Shown: piece by piece, positions 1 to 14,100 of the stretch
Numbering within the stretch: position 1 is the stretch's first letter
How the letters are laid out: each line of letters starts with the position of its first letter
Notes under the pieces: model-generated
The model's database searches: none
Told to the model about the DNA's origin: nothing
The model's input: only the letters and a program-made list of their open reading frames with translations
NCBI GenBank assembly: GCA_000711775.1
Contig: ARYC01000570.1
Coordinates: 1-64,000 of the forward strand
Direction: 5' to 3'
From: Oxytricha trifallax
Taxonomy: Eukaryota > Ciliophora > Spirotrichea > Sporadotrichida > Oxytrichidae
Length of the DNA stretch: 64,000 nucleotides
Position numbers and translations under genes: made by a program

Positions 1-1484
1 ACAACTTTGATCAGTCTAGCTTTGAGATTTAAATATAAGTTAAGTAGGAGGTTATCAAAGAAGCTGTACAAATTGAGGAGGAGGTTAAACATCCCGCCAT
101 AGAGCATTAATAAATCCCAGCCAAAGTTGATTATTAATGCATAGAATACAATAAAGTTTTCCCTTACAAGTCAACTTATAAGAGACACTTGAGAGATATA
201 ACATCGATATGCCAAGGTTATATCTCAAGCATTAAAGAAAGATGGGAAGTATGTCTGTGATTTCTGTGAGAAGCCATATTCTCATACTAGAGACCTCTCA
301 AAGTGCACTTAAAGAAAAAGCACAATTAAAGTTTTGTCTTTATTCATGAACCCACAGGGAATAGATTCCTCTAAAAGAGAAGATCAAGTAACCCAGTGGA
401 GTCTCTATGAGTTGAAGTCTAGAAGTAAGTTAAAATGAAGAAAGCAGTCAAGAACTTTCCAGTCTCTGAGATCAATAAAATTATGGTTAAAATAGAGGCA
501 ATGAAGATTCCTATATTAAAAATTATTGACTTAGATTCTTGCTTAGAAAGCTACCTCACTCTTGAAGATAAAATAGAGAAGAGAGTGATTAATGATGAAT
601 AATATGCTTATAAGATATATCCTTTCAATTACTTTCTTGCTGATGACAAGTTCCAAATGGAATTTGCTAATGAATATTATGCTCTTTAAAAGGCAAAGTT
701 AAATGAGTGCAGGCATATCATCTAGCTTGATGCTATTTTACTTAGAAAAGATCATGTAGCTTTCAGGCTTACTTTACTTGAAATGACTTACAGAGAATTC
801 TTATCTGACAATAGATGTCAGAGATAAGTTAGCTAGATAGTATAGCAGATAGTTCAAGGAATTGAAGAGCTTCACAAGCTAGGTTATGTTCATAGAGACT
901 TAAAGCCAGAGAACATCATGATGATTTCAGCCTCTTAGAGTTTATATTATTGACTTCAACAGACCTCAAAGAGTGCAAGCCTCTGCATAAGGAAATATAT
1001 ACGGCACTCCTAGATATTTCCCAGAGAGAGAGGATTGGAGAGATGGAGACACTTAATGGGATATCTGGGCTCTAGCAGTAATAATAATAGAGAGCGACAT
1101 GCAAAGAAACGATTACTTTAGCTGCAAGGGTGAGAGAGATTCTAAGCAGAGAATCAAACAATATCTCGATAAAAATAAAATAAATGGAGGTCTCAGAGAA
1201 CTTGCATACTCAACTATTATCAAGCCAAGCAAAGAGAATTAACAAACAATAAAAAAATCAAACATAAACTAAGAAAGATAAAATTCAGAGAACTGCCACA
1301 TGACTCTAAGCTTATGTTTGTGTGAAATATTTAAAAAACTAGCTTGTTATACTCCTTAAAATCTAATATTTAAACATTAAAACCCAACATAAACCCTATT
1401 AAAACCCTAATAAAGTATGCACTAATAGTCTACTTTTATCAATCAAAAACTCAATCAAACTACTGAAAGGGTTTTGGGGTTTTG
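1..1484 (+). mobile_element. TBE transposon, right part (left side beyond window)
   Basis: The element ends at 1484 in GGGTTTTGGGGTTTTG, the inverted telomeric repeat that bounds TBE elements, and is followed by ATT, which fits the ANT target duplication. Inside lies the plus-strand gene for the TBE zinc-finger/kinase protein (the 57-kDa ORF in known TBE1 elements). The left part, including the transposase, is outside the window. TBE elements are Tc1/mariner-type DNA transposons limited to the germline and removed during macronuclear development. That class and behaviour are established knowledge; the assignment here rests on the end sequence and the ORF. Confidence 0.88.
60..1240 (+). pseudogene. 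TBE 57-kDa-type zinc-finger/kinase ORF, decayed
   Basis: Read with TAA/TAG as Gln. A C2H2-like finger (YVCDFCEKPYSHTRDL) lies near 250-300, but its histidine half is degraded. A kinase-like domain follows, with YVHRDLKPENIM near 885-920, then a DFNR segment in another frame, and IPRYFPEREDW plus QWDIWALAV near 1005-1080. The frame changes around 925-960, so this copy is broken. It has the same domain order as the copy at 42.9-44.4 kb. DFN in place of the usual DFG is shared by both copies. Activity as a kinase is not established. Confidence 0.75.
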
Positions 1485-2952
1485 ATTGCTTGCTAAATAT
1501 GAGAAGGGTAATATAAAATCTTCAATATTTTCATTCTGATTTTAGTTAATTTGGGATACATAGAGCGACAAATTTGGCTCGATATTTACTTTGTTAACTT
1601 TGATTTTGTTGGTCATCTTGTTCTTAATTTGGCAACTGATTTACATTATAAAAAAGAGAAAACAACTCAATAGTGAAATCTTTAATAAGAAATACTCCTA
1701 ATTATATGAAGGAATTAAAACATAAGGTCATGTGTTCCCACTTTTTGTGATAATATTATTTTTCATTTGTAACTTAATTAATATAAAAATAAATTCATTA
1801 TATAAATTGTGACAACTTTTATGCTATTGAGAAGATTGATATTTGCTTATTCAGTTGTATTTCTAGGAGAGTACAAAGTACTCCAGTTATTTTTAATGAT
1901 TTTTTCGAATGTCTTATATATAGCTTAAACTTAAGATCAAATTAATATTTATTATAAGATTAAGATAAATTGATTTACCTATTCTTAGCAAAACCATATG
2001 ATTAAAAATCATTATTCTATCAAGAATTGTTCAATGAAATATAAAACTAATTAATTTTGCTTTTATTATTCTTATAAAATAAAAGATTTTGTATTATTAT
2101 GCTGTAAAATATATTTTAGAGCAGTAAGGTTGTAATGCAAATTTTGATTTATTTCGATTTACATCAAAATTAATTTTTATATTTATTGAATCTGCACCTT
2201 GACTTGTTCATACCATTTGTTACTATTCACAGATGATAATATACTACAATCTCCTTAAATTCACTACGATTTTTAATATATAAATATTACTTTTTTAAAT
2301 AATTTTGGATGGATATTGATTGCGTTCACTCTGCTTAACATGATTATTAACACAATTATTATGGTTGCTTAAACAATAAAGCAAATCAAACTTAAGATTA
2401 TAAATAATAAACATATCAAATGTAAAAACTAAGGCTATAATATTATTTAATTTAAACTGATGATCTATATAACTTTTATGCTTAAAAATAAAATTTATAA
2501 GATTAATTCTTTGATAGTTAAGTTCAGGAATAGAAAGAAAAAACATGTCAACACTACCATCGTAGATTAATATTAGATATTTTAAATATAGTATTATATT
2601 TAATAGTCAATATTTTTGTTAAACAATATATATTTGCTAATACTCAAGTGATATAAGTCAAATAGTAAACCTTAAGTCCTCTCCCCATCTATATAGCATC
2701 ACTTAAACAATTCCAAGATAATCAAAGAAAAAGCGAATTTATAGAAAAATTATAAAATCCAAGAATTTCCATTAATCCATTGATTTCTCCCAAATACAAT
2801 AATTTCCTATTAAAAACAGAGATAATTCTGTGCAAAATGATACCAATCAAGTAACATAATAAGCTTAGAATCTAAGAACAAAATAAATTTACAATTAAAA
2901 TAATCAAGAAATAATAAATAAAAGCACAAATCCTTAAATATAGCAAAGTTTA
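1485..2952. other. AT-rich spacer without recognised gene
   Basis: Very AT-rich sequence between the TBE end and the first small gene. An 83-codon minus-strand frame at 2295-2546 has the low-complexity Ile/Leu/Asn/Phe composition expected from AT-rich DNA and no recognisable motif. No repeat or RNA was recognised. Confidence 0.6.
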
Positions 2953-3542
2953 ATGAGCGACGATTGCAGTTTTACAGATCTACTTGATGAGTACTTAGAT
3001 CCAACAACTATTCTTAAATATGGTTAGAAAATTCAAGGGTAAGAAAAATTAAAGAATAATAAAATTGATAAAAAAAAGAAAACACGAAGGAAGAAACAAG
3101 GTGGAGTGTCAACTGGAGATAAAATTCAGATTGATATAAACACCTAATATTGTACAAATATTTAGTAGAGTAAAAATTTAATAGCTGTTAGTAATATATT
3201 TGGTATATCTATGATTAAGCTTGATATTTAAGTTTCCCACTCTGTATTTACAGACACTTTTTAATTTATTATATTTTTTCCACAAATTGATATAAAGTTT
3301 AATAATAATCTAAAATTGACGAATAAGTAGTTAATGATAAAAGCGGACAGATGAAATTAAACTCAAATAATATAATTATGTAAGATCATACAGATTTCTA
3401 TCGCATATTGAGTATTCCCTATTAAAATAAAGAATCAACTAATAAAAAATATGATGAGGGCAATGATATGAAAGACAGAAAATAAATATAGATGATAATG
3501 TAACAAAACTATGAAGATTAATTAGTTCTTAAAAGAAATTGA
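2953..3542 (+). CDS. Small basic protein, two MDSs, unknown function
   Basis: MDS1 (2953-3160) and MDS2 (3370-3542) share the direct repeat CAAATA at 3155-3160 and 3364-3369. Removing 3161-3369 joins them in frame: 208 + 173 = 381 nt, giving 126 residues ending at TGA 3540-3542. The start is MSDDCSFTDLLDEYLD; a Lys/Arg-rich stretch (KIDKKKKTRRKKQGG) follows, and the C-terminal part is rich in charged residues and Gln. No domain was recognised. The basic run could be a nuclear localisation or nucleic-acid-binding stretch, which is inference. The exact frame closure makes the gene itself fairly secure. Confidence 0.72.
3161..3369. other. IES with pointer CAAATA
   Basis: 209-bp AT-rich insert between the two MDSs of the small basic protein gene. 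Removing it with one copy of CAAATA restores the frame; translated through, it gives an early TGA at 3352-3354. Confidence 0.72.
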
Positions 3543-3743
3543 TACTAAAAGTTGCTAAATTAATTAATAATTACAGTTTTTAATTTTTTCATATTGATTT
3601 TCAACATTAAACTTCTATTTTTTGAATTAAATTTGAAAGTAAAACTTTATTAATGTAAAAATAACTTATCTATCTATATCTTGTAAACTGGAAATTATCT
3701 CATTCTAGTATTTATGCTAAACTTGTTAATATGATCTAAATAT

Positions 3744-6700
3744 TCAATATAATTTCTATGCGCCAAACATCCATTTCTTGTGCACTTTAACTGACTTAGC
3801 ATGTTCTTTCTTCATGTCATCAAGAACGCTCTCATAGACTTTATCATCGTAATATTTGTAGAATAAAGCTTTTTCTTTGAGGACTGGCAGTTTAGAGTCC
3901 TTATCTCTTTTGATGTCCTTTGATTTTAAGAAGGAATTTGCTTGTTGAGAGTCACTGCCATGATAAACATTGTAAATGTTTTCAAGTTCTGCGAGGTTCA
4001 ATAACATTTGCTGTTTTTGTTCTGGGATGGGCATTCAACAATTTGGTATAAATATATATGATTAGTGATAGTTGGGAGTAAATACAAAACAATCGAATAG
4101 AACTTATAATAAAATTGCTATGATTGATGGGTAAATCTACTGATTTTTGTTAAGAACTTCAAATTTGTTCGCATTTGCACCAATCTATCTGCCAGTGTCT
4201 GTTCTCAAATACTTTTGCACCTTTATCTGTTCAATATACAATTTTTGCATTAAACTGGGTGGTAGAACTGTCTTGTTTGTCATTAATGGCTCACTTTCGA
4301 GTTAAATAAATGATTTCCTTGGGAAATGCTTGAATGTGCCTCTATGAGATTCTTGAGAATAAACTTCTCCGTCTTAATCGAGCATGCTGTTGTTGTCTTG
4401 ATCTTAGTCACTTTCATCACTATTTTCTGATCCCATTTTGTTCTTAGACTTGAAGATTCTCTTTTTCTCCACATTTTTATTGTTTATTTCTCCCTTTTTG
4501 CTTTTTAGCGATTTTTGTGGATCGTATTTTTCTTTTCTCTTTAAGAATTCTTTGCTATTTGAGTTTTTAGTATTGCTAGATACATTTCATATCCAAAAGT
4601 TTATGCATAAAAGTTAGTCTCAAATTAAATTAATTTTTATAAAGGAATATTACCCTTCTTACTGATACCACCCTTTTCATTAGTCATAGCATCCTCAAGC
4701 ATTTATTCGAAGGTTTTCTTATTTTTTGGGATTACTAAGTTATCTTTGGGGTTTATGCTGCCTCTCAAATCACTATCAAAACTGGAATCTCTAAACTTTC
4801 CGTTATTAAAATTCATTAACTTATAGAATAAAGAGTAATCACTAAAATTTATTTATTATACCAGTCTTGGTTTGGAGTTTCTTTTTACCTTCTGAGTGTA
4901 GTTGAGCAGATTCACTATCATCAAATCTACTTGAGTCATCATCAACTGCCTTTAACTTATTTCTGTTTTTATGCTGTTATGATAACTGCTTTCCTGAATC
5001 TTTCTTCTGGTCCACGAATTCAATATCAACACTATATCTTTAAATTTCCATATCGAAAGCTCTTTATGTCAATTTGAATCATTCTAGATGAACATCATAA
5101 TCATAATTTATGAAAAAACACCTTAGTACTCTCTTTGACGTCTTTCCATGAACTTCTACCTGACAAATTCATCACTCTCAAATATATAAGGATTTTTCTC
5201 TAAATCTTCATCATACAAGAACTTCTCAGTAGTGATCAGTTCCCTCATCTACCCACTCTCATCCATGTTATAATCCTTGATTGGTGATTTAAGGCTGTCC
5301 AGACCGTCCATAGTGCTGTCTAATTGATCCTCATTCTCTATAATTTTGTTGCCGATGTAGCCCTTAATCCATTAACCTGTGGTGTAGAGATGGTCCACTA
5401 AATCTATATAACCCTAAATTGCCTTTCTTCTGTCTTTTTTCAATTGACCTAAGAGCATCAATAATATTTATCAAATATAAATTAATTTTATATACACTAG
5501 CATCATGTTGTCACTCTTCTCTACATAAAGGAAATACTCCTGTACCTTAGTCAAATCTTTAATGTGTTAACCCATTGTGAATGTTTCTCTGGTTTGAATG
5601 ACTTTTCTCATTTTCCACCCTTTCACAAAGGCTTTGATTATTTCCTCTGCTCTTCTAGATTTTTTCAACTGTGGAAGTTCAGATTTCCTATATTTACTTC
5701 CACGCCAATTTGATTGAATTTGGATTGCGCATACATTCAAGAATGAATTCAGCATCTTCTGTTCTTCCTCGTCTTTATAATAATTGTATATATGAATATT
5801 TAGTGGATTTCTTAAAGATTTAAAATTGATATATCATTTGTGTAGTAAATTTTATATTTTTTATATTAGCTTTTGCATGTTTAATAGCATGAATAATTCC
5901 ACTGAGGAGTTCAAACTTGAATTTTTAATGACTGATTTCAAACAATCTCCTCACTCCCTTAACCTTTCTTAAGTTATCTCTCAACGAAACATATTCAAAA
6001 TTAAAATGTTTAGGTTATTCTCAAGAAAAGATTTTGATATAATATTGTAATAAATTCATATTCTTATCTTTAGGAATGACCTTTCCATAGTTTTTAGATT
6101 TTAATTGCGCATAACTGTTTCGCTATTCTATCTTTGTCCTTCTTCATTGCCTTCTATTTCACTTATTAAGCTTACTAATGCTTCTATTATCCCTCAATTA
6201 TATAAAAATATTTAGCATAATTCTTGTCAAAATATAAAGGTATTAATAATCTGGCAATAGTCTTGAATAGATTTACGTTCTTAGTATTTCTTGATTGCGA
6301 GTTCTTTGGTATCTGATAAAGTGTCCAATTTACCTTCATTAGTATTTTCAGTGTTAAATGAATTAAATCACTAAAGTAAAATCATAAAATTTAATGTTGT
6401 AATAAACGATTAAAAATATCGTAAATCTACTAAATATACAATGGATTGGCGCTTTCTTTGAAGTTAGTTTGAATGCTAGCTTTCTTGGTCTAATCATCAA
6501 TATTCAAATTATTCGCAATGATAAATTGATCGAAGTTGCTATAGTAAGTTTGAGACAGTTTCGATTTATCAATGGCTAGTTTTTAAATCACAACCTGTGG
6601 TTGATATTCTTTAACTTTCTAAAATGGCATGGTATTTGATTATTATAACTAAGACTTTTTGTCGTTAACTTTTGTAATAGCACTCTATTTTTACTGTGAA

Positions 6701-7957
6701 TTTTGCTATTATTTAGGGTTTGAACTTGTGAAATCATCAATAAGTACAATTTCTTCATGGATTTGGTTTATTGATTCATTGGATGGTCGAAGTTGTTAAC
6801 CTGCTCCTTTATTTGCTGAAGAACTCTTTTGAGGTCTAAAGAAACCAGTTTATTTTTCTGTTTTATCAAGATTTGTGGGGGTTATGGAATTTATAGGGGA
6901 GACGCTGTTTGAGATTTGGTTTTGTTTTGAGGATTTTTCCTTTGGGGTTTGGGAAGGATGGATGTTACTGAGAGAATAGCAATAATTTAACAAAATTATA
7001 AATATACTTTTTATAAGTACTTGTTTAGTTTTAATTTAATGGGTGACTGATAATTTAATCATTTAATATTTAAGAGTGATATTGTAGGAATACATTAGAA
7101 ATTGGGAAATTAAAATTAATTAAATTAAATTAAAATCAAAATAGTGGCAGTTAAAGTTGTCCAATTTAAACGATCTATGGCTCATCCGATAGAGAATTCA
7201 AAATTAGCTGGACTTTACTATTTGCGGTACTATATTATCTCATCTCTGAAGCGAGATAACTTCACTTTAATTAAATCACTCTAAATTCATTTAATTGTAC
7301 CCTCACATTAAACTAAAGTTATCTCGCTACAGGGATGCGATAAAATAGTACCGCCAATAATAAAGTCCAGCTAATTTTGAATTCTCTATCGAATGAGCCC
7401 AAGATCGTTTAAATTGGACAACTTTAACTGCCACTATTTTGATTTAAATTTAAATTTATTAAATTTAATTTCCCAAATTCGAATGTATTCCTACAATATA
7501 TATGGATATTAATTCTACTCCTATCTAAAAAAAGATAATGTAACTTATACAATCTTATTTCAGTATTTTTTTATTTGTTTACAATATGACTTTGTTTAGC
7601 TTCTTCATCTTCCATATATTTCTAGAAGTTTATAAGTGACTTGGAGTGTTTATCATATGTTTAGAAATCTTCAATGACTACCATATTATTACTCTGTTGT
7701 TGCTTTTCACCCCCGTTAAAACTCTTAGCAGATTGCATGTTTTGCCTGTTAGAGCCGCTATTTTATAGATTGTCACTGTACACTGAGTCGACACCTCCAT
7801 CTGGAGATTTTTAATTGATGATTTGGTTTGAATTTTAAAGGTTGTGTGAGGAAGTTTGAGAGGGTCTCTGCTGTTAATGAAGATTGGTTTATGAGATATT
7901 GTGTGGTTCAATGTCTTGACTTGCGTTGATTTGCATGCTGCTCAGGTCATTGTCCAT
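3744..7957 (-). CDS. IQ-motif protein in about ten MDSs
   Basis: Minus-strand coding pieces run from ATG at 7957 (MDNDLSSMQINASQD) to ...KKWMFGAQKLY and TGA at 3744-3746. Approximate MDS blocks are 7957-7540, 6975-6430, 6355-6235, 6200-6060, 6010-5870, 5755-5475, about 5450-5110, 5060-4870, 4840-4660, 4530-4135 and 4034-3744. The N-terminus is Gln/Ser/Asn-rich. Two calmodulin-binding IQ motifs are visible: IQSNWRGSKYR near 5725-5690, a perfect match to IQxxxRGxxxR, and a looser one (CAIKIQKLWKGH) near 6115-6070. The pieces are in linear order on one strand, so the gene looks unscrambled. A palindromic MITE (7082-7496) sits in the first large IES. Likely role: binding calmodulin or other EF-hand proteins; the rest of the function is unknown. 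The start is chosen because an upstream ATG is followed at once by TGA. Confidence 0.75.
7082..7496. mobile_element. Palindromic TA-flanked MITE, copy 1
   Basis: Begins TTGTAGGAATACATT and ends with the inverse ...GTATTCCTACAA; TA flanks both sides (7080-7081, 7497-7498). The arms fold back along almost the whole length around a short centre and include ACTTTAACTGCCA and TCTCGCTAC-type segments shared with the other copies. It lies in the large IES between the first two MDSs of the IQ-motif gene. TA duplication suggests mobilisation by a Tc1/mariner-type transposase (inference). Confidence 0.85.
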
Positions 7958-8147
7958 GCTCAGAGTCTGTTGATGCTTCACATTCAAATCAAATATTTAT
8001 AACGATTGTTTTTACCGTATAAATTAAAGTAAATTATATATTTAGTATTGTAAAATTACATTTTATGTTTTATAATAGAATGGAAGTCTGGAAAGAATTA
8101 TTTTCAAAATTATTAATAAAGAATAAATTCAATAAAAACCATTAAGA

Positions 8148-11100
8148 TCATTTGAATTTTAAATTGCTATTAAGACCGTATACATCCTCTTCATCATAGA
8201 CATTATTGTTGACATTAGCATCAATATTTTGATCATTAGGTTGTTGCTCCTTTAACCCATGTTACGAGTTCTAGTACTCATTGTGGCCTGAATTCTAATC
8301 GTTATACATAGAATGAGGCTTCTCATAGGTGTTGGTAAGTAGTTTTGATTTGTTAATGCGGGAACTGCGCTCTGAAAAAGCGTCCTCGTCAACTTCATGA
8401 ATCACGTACATTCTTTTTGCCTGAGCTAGCTTGTATTAGTCTTGATCATTCAATATTTTAAAGATACTTGCAATCTAATTGTAAAAACTATTCATCAAAT
8501 AATAAGGGATTGTCAATAGTCTTATCACTTTGGTCATCAAGTTCCCTGAGACTATCATGCTCATCATGTTCTAACCTATGTGAATGCTGTACATCGTCAA
8601 TAATCTCATCATCCATTTAATCACCTATAATTCTTTAATGTCCACCAGTAGCCTATCTATTCTAAGCAGCATTATCTGTTGACTTTGCTTTATAATCGTT
8701 GTTGTTCTAAGACTTCTGAGAGTTAAAGTCAGACACATCTGCGTCATTTATTCCATCAACAGAGGGTGTTTGGCTTTAGCTGTGACTTTTCACATTTCCC
8801 ATTGGTAAAAGTAGCATTTAGCTCTCTGGAGAGGGGCCTTCAATCCTCATAAACTGCTCGTTAGAGTATCTTCTCTCTGGATCAGGCACTGAACTGTACT
8901 ATTATTACTATAAATGTCTGTTCATATCATTGCTGTCGATCTGGTTGGAATAGTAGTTAGTTTGTGATTAACTCATGACTTGCTGTTCGTCATCGTCATC
9001 TTGAATCAGGCGAGGTTGTGAATTGCGATTAATTAGGTTTTATTCTAGCTTCTTGCGATCCATATCATAGGAGTTATCGTCCACTCCATCAGACAAGTCT
9101 ATGTTAGTGTTGTTAGCTTGGCTATTATCATCATTGACTTCTTCGTCAATAACATCATCTCTGTTGTTTACCAGAGCAGATTGATGAGGATCATGAGAAG
9201 GTCTGAACTCAACTGGATCAGTACTGGACTTCAGTGATCTTTGCATTCCACCAGCAGATTCTTGGCCACTGTTGGGGTTTCTTATGTCTGATCTGAGATC
9301 CAACTCAACTTTTTCCTCGTCACCAAGCTCATCTATGTCCATTTACTCCATATCGTCCATTTCTTCCTCAATAACTTAACTGTTGTAGCTATCTTCATAC
9401 ATATAGACTGATTTAATTAAAAAAACTAGTAATAATTTAATTAATCTATCTGAAATGCGATGTTCATCGTTTTGGTTGTTATTTCTGCCAACATGAATAT
9501 CGTTGTCATCAATTTGTGAATGACTAATTGAATTATAGTCATTTTCCTCCTAATCATCAATTTACGACAAGTCCTAGTCGTTAGCTCCATAATAGAAATT
9601 AGCATTAGCTTTTTACTGAGCAGTTGGAGACTTCAGTTCCTGTAAACTATCGACTATAGTATTATAAGAGAACTGCTTACAATATGCAATTTTTATATGT
9701 TTTATGTCTGGGAGTGGTTTTTACTCTGGTCTAAGATCCATCTCCTGAGTTTTGTCTTTGTCACTTAGACCAGCTCCCTTGGAACAGCAATATCCACAGC
9801 AGAAAATACCACAACAACCACCTCTAGTTGTTGTTGCATTGGCTTTCTCGTTTTTACTATTGGTATCATTGGCTTAAACTTACTGATTGTCTTGGGTAGC
9901 TATGGGCTTAGTCTGATTTTGCTTTTAGTTTATGTTGCTTTGCTTTCTAGACACTTTACCACTGTTTTTACTGCTATCAACATTATTGCAAAGAAATAGC
10001 AGTGAAAAATTTTAGTTTAATTATTATTATACCAATTTTATTTAATCATCTTCTTGGTATATATTTTACATAAACCCTTTGGGATCCTGTTAAATTTAAA
10101 TTATTAAAACTTTATTTTAATTGTTATAAGAATAACTAAAGTGTCTCCGCTTACTTTTTGTTTTACTTTTTGAAATTAATACACAGACAAATTCACTTAT
10201 AAATCTTGATCTATGATCAATCATTTTATGTATCTTCAATAAATCTAATTTTTAACGATAAATTTACAATTAAATTAATTCTGATTTAATTACAATAAAG
10301 CATTAGTATTATTCTTGGATTACTGCTATTGAAGACTCATCTTGCTTCCAAAGCCAGAGTTGGTATTAGTATTTTTTGTGAGTTTTTTTGATTCTTAGTT
10401 TTTTGTAGTATTTTTTTTAAATTTACTGGTTGACTGCCCGCTTTGACTCACCACTGGATGAGCTGCATCTTATTTTTAGCATAAATTAAGAAATTAAGAT
10501 GTTTCATAATTATAATACTTTTATACCCAAATTTTAGTGATACTACTGAGACTAGAGATGCATATTTGACTTTCTGGTATTGGCTTCTTTCGTGTTTAGC
10601 AGTTAATTCTCAACGTTTTAAAATTCAAGCACTGATTCATCATCACTCGCTTCGTATGCACTGACTCTCTTAATCCTGTTTCTGCCACTCATAGGGGTGC
10701 TAGCACTATAATCAAAGTTATGAGCATTTTATTTAGAATAATTAAGGGGAGAGAGGGAGAGATGAATGAGAAATTATGTGCGTAAACTCATTTCGCAAAC
10801 TTTTTGCAAGTTAGATTGTTAGTAATTGTAAAAATATTCTAAAGTAGAAAATTTCTAAGCTATTTATTAAACCTATAATTGACTTTAAATTCTGAAATCG
10901 TATAATGTTTTTGCAAGTAAAGTTTGCTTACATCACACTTAATTATATTCTATCCCATCTCTAACTTGTTCATTTAACTTTATTCTTCAAATATACATTT
11001 TTGATTGTTGACTTACTTTTTAATGCTGTTCTGCACTGCCATTCTGTGTTTCATCATGCTGCTCTGCTGTTTCTTGCTGGTTTCCTTGCCACTCGGCAAC

Positions 11101-14100
11101 ATCAGCTAATTGGCTTAATCGACTGTGTGATCCAGATGAATGGACGAAGAGTACTTAGGGGTGTTCTTGTCCTTCATCATTTCGTTTATGTGTGAATTCG
11201 CTCCTCCAGAGAGGTAACCTGACTCTATATTGTTCAGGTTCAAGTTTAGACCTGATGAATTCGGAGATCCCAATTGATTATCAAAAAGATTAAAATTATA
11301 AGAAATTTAATTATTTTATTAGCAATTAAAAAAATGGGATATAAAGTAATATTTAGCTGTGTAAAATTAGTATCTGTCATCTTTTTATTTCTGGGTTTAA
11401 TAATTTAGTATTGTGTGAAATCATTCAATTTGGGAAATTAAAATAATGCATAATAAAATTTAGCAAAATATACAAAATTTAGCTGATTTTATAAATATTT
11501 TACATTTATTAAGCATTATTGCCTATCTTGAATTTCCTCTAGCAATATTAAGATTAATAAAATTAAAATTAAATTATGATATTATAGCCATTATTGACTA
11601 CATTCTTATTTAACTTAATTTTTATTTTACAAATACTAGCAATGTATAATAGTTTTATTCATTTTTATATTCTTAAAAATAATGGACGAATAACAATGAA
11701 TTTAGTTATAAAATTATGAAATCTTATAATTATCATTATTAAAAATATATATTCTCTGTAGTCACTTTGCGAAGGAATTATTGAGATTATTTAAGAACTT
11801 CTTCTAACTCTAACTTTCTCCACTACCCTCATGTTTCTAGTTATAGTCTTATCCCATTCTTGTGTTTGCAACTTTACTATGGCTGTTGCTTTGTTTCATA
11901 TTCATGTGATGTTACAGGTTAATTCTGGTGTTATTCTGGTGATTTTATTACTAATTATTATTGAATGCAGAGGTGGCAGAATTTCCTAAACTCCTTCCTT
12001 GGTTAATTACTGCTGATTATTGATATATCTGATTATTCTGTATTTTGCTTAGTTTTGAGTTTTAAGCAGTCTATTGATAGGTTATCTACACGGTCTTTTG
12101 TACCTGCTTGCTGTTTTAATTGAGGTTTTGATGTAAAAATTAGTTGCTATTCACGCTTTTCATTAAAGATTGCCTTTCTTGATTGTAAACTTGATTTGGT
12201 TGAGCTGTTACTTCATCTGAGAGATATTGCTGGCTGTTACTCATATCACTCTTATCTAGACCCGTGTTTTTGAAATATTGATTCTACTAAAACTGATGAT
12301 CTTGTTTTTATTCGTGGCTATTTGTGTAACTGTTTACTTGCAGTCCTGCCTCTGCATCGTTGTTTTCCTCATCTTCATCGTTTATAAAATAAATAAAAAA
12401 ACCAGAAATTAGCACAAGTTTTCTTATTCATTTGCATCATCATTTTCACTTCCATAGTTATCATCGTTATCATCATTGTAATTCTGTTGATTATCTATTT
12501 ACTAGTCGTCTTCATTGCCATACTCTTCACCATATTCTTCCTATTAATTATCTTACTATTAATCCTATTCATTTAATGAGAACCTCTAGCTACTCATATC
12601 ATCGTCTAAGTTAACCTGATACCCAATAGTACCTTATATAAACTCTTGTTCTTAATCTATATGTAAATTTTAGCTATTCTGTAGATTTTAATTATTCGCC
12701 ATTTGAATCTAGAATTGAGTGTGATCCTCTAATTCCATAATTTACTTGTTTTTGTACCCATTTTAGCTATTTTGTTGCTACTTTTAGTATTGTTAAGATT
12801 CTATAATTACATTCAGATTGTTTAACATCGGATTATCCAGCATATTTTGTTATTTATTTTCGTTGTTATTCAGTCTATCAACTGAGCTTAACTGTAACTT
12901 TTCCTCTTCTTCTAAGTTTCCCAGATATTTCTAGCTTCTTGTATTTGAATGTTTGAATATTTTCTAATACTATTCTTGATCGTTGCCCTGCAGTTCTAAG
13001 TCTTGATTATGGTTGTAAACTATCTCAAATTTGTCATCGTTTTTTCTGTTGCTAATTTCCAAATGTTCAATTTATTATTGCTGGTCCTCTTCGTAGTAAG
13101 AATCTTCCTGTTGCATCTTGAGGTATCTCTGGCTGCCTTTATTTGAGGATTTATTGAGTTAATTGTTGTGATGCCCTCCTCCACTGGTGTTTAATAGGTT
13201 TTAGTTGCTGCTTTAGTTAAGTGGCTTCAAGTTGTTCTGCTTCCCAGAGAAGTTTAAGTAGGCATTTTGTTGGCTTAAATTTGTATGAGGAGGATGAACA
13301 AAGTTTTAGAAGGATAAACTTTGTTAACTTGGTGATGAGGAATTTAGAGGCTTTTTTTCTGTTACTTATTGAGATACTCCTGCTTTTTAATAATGCTTTA
13401 AGTTACTTTGCTGGTTCTACTGATTTCTCGGAGAATCTTTTGGAGGGGAAAACTCATTGGATTTGACTAATTAATGAGCCTTGATTGGGCCTTTATTGCT
13501 AGACAACTTTAAAGTTTTATTTTAGTTTGATTGAGCTTGTTGTTAGCTTGATATTGTTCGCATCATGATCTTTTATGATTTATCATTATTTATGTTGTCT
13601 TAAATTGCTGTCTGATTTTTAAGCATTTAATTTTACTGACGGAGATTCAAGGATTCTTAAGATTGTTGTTAGTTTAAGTTCTTAGTCAGGTAATCTTGGG
13701 TTGTTCTTTATTTGTGATCAATCAAATTGCCATTGTTGTTGTGTGTTAAAATTTGATTCATGCTTTGCTTTTGAGCACTTGATGATAAGTACTGCTAAGT
13801 TTGATGCTCAGGTCTTGTCCTCGATTTATTACCAGAAAACTTGCTAGAATTAGATTGTCTTCTTTTTTGTAGCTTTTATGATGAATTTTGTTGCAAGCTT
13901 CCATTTTAAGCTGCTTAATTCTTCATATTTATGTCTTAGAAATTTGCTTCATCTCCGTTTGCAGTTGAAGGACTTAGAATATCTGGGTGATGCATTTATG
14001 ATAGATTGATATACTTGGTTTTAAACAGCTTAAAACTCAAATTTTTATGATTTAAGTTTATCAGTAGTTGTAATTGCAACTGGAAATTTCTAAGCAGATA

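Noticed and set aside
2295-2546. 83-codon minus-strand ORF
   Set aside because: AT-driven composition (Ile, Asn, Phe, Tyr), no motif, no pointers; expected by chance.
7678-7911. 77-codon minus-strand ORF starting MNHTISHKP
   Set aside because: Out of frame with the real first MDS of the IQ-motif gene, which starts at 7957 and has the normal Gln/Ser-rich composition.
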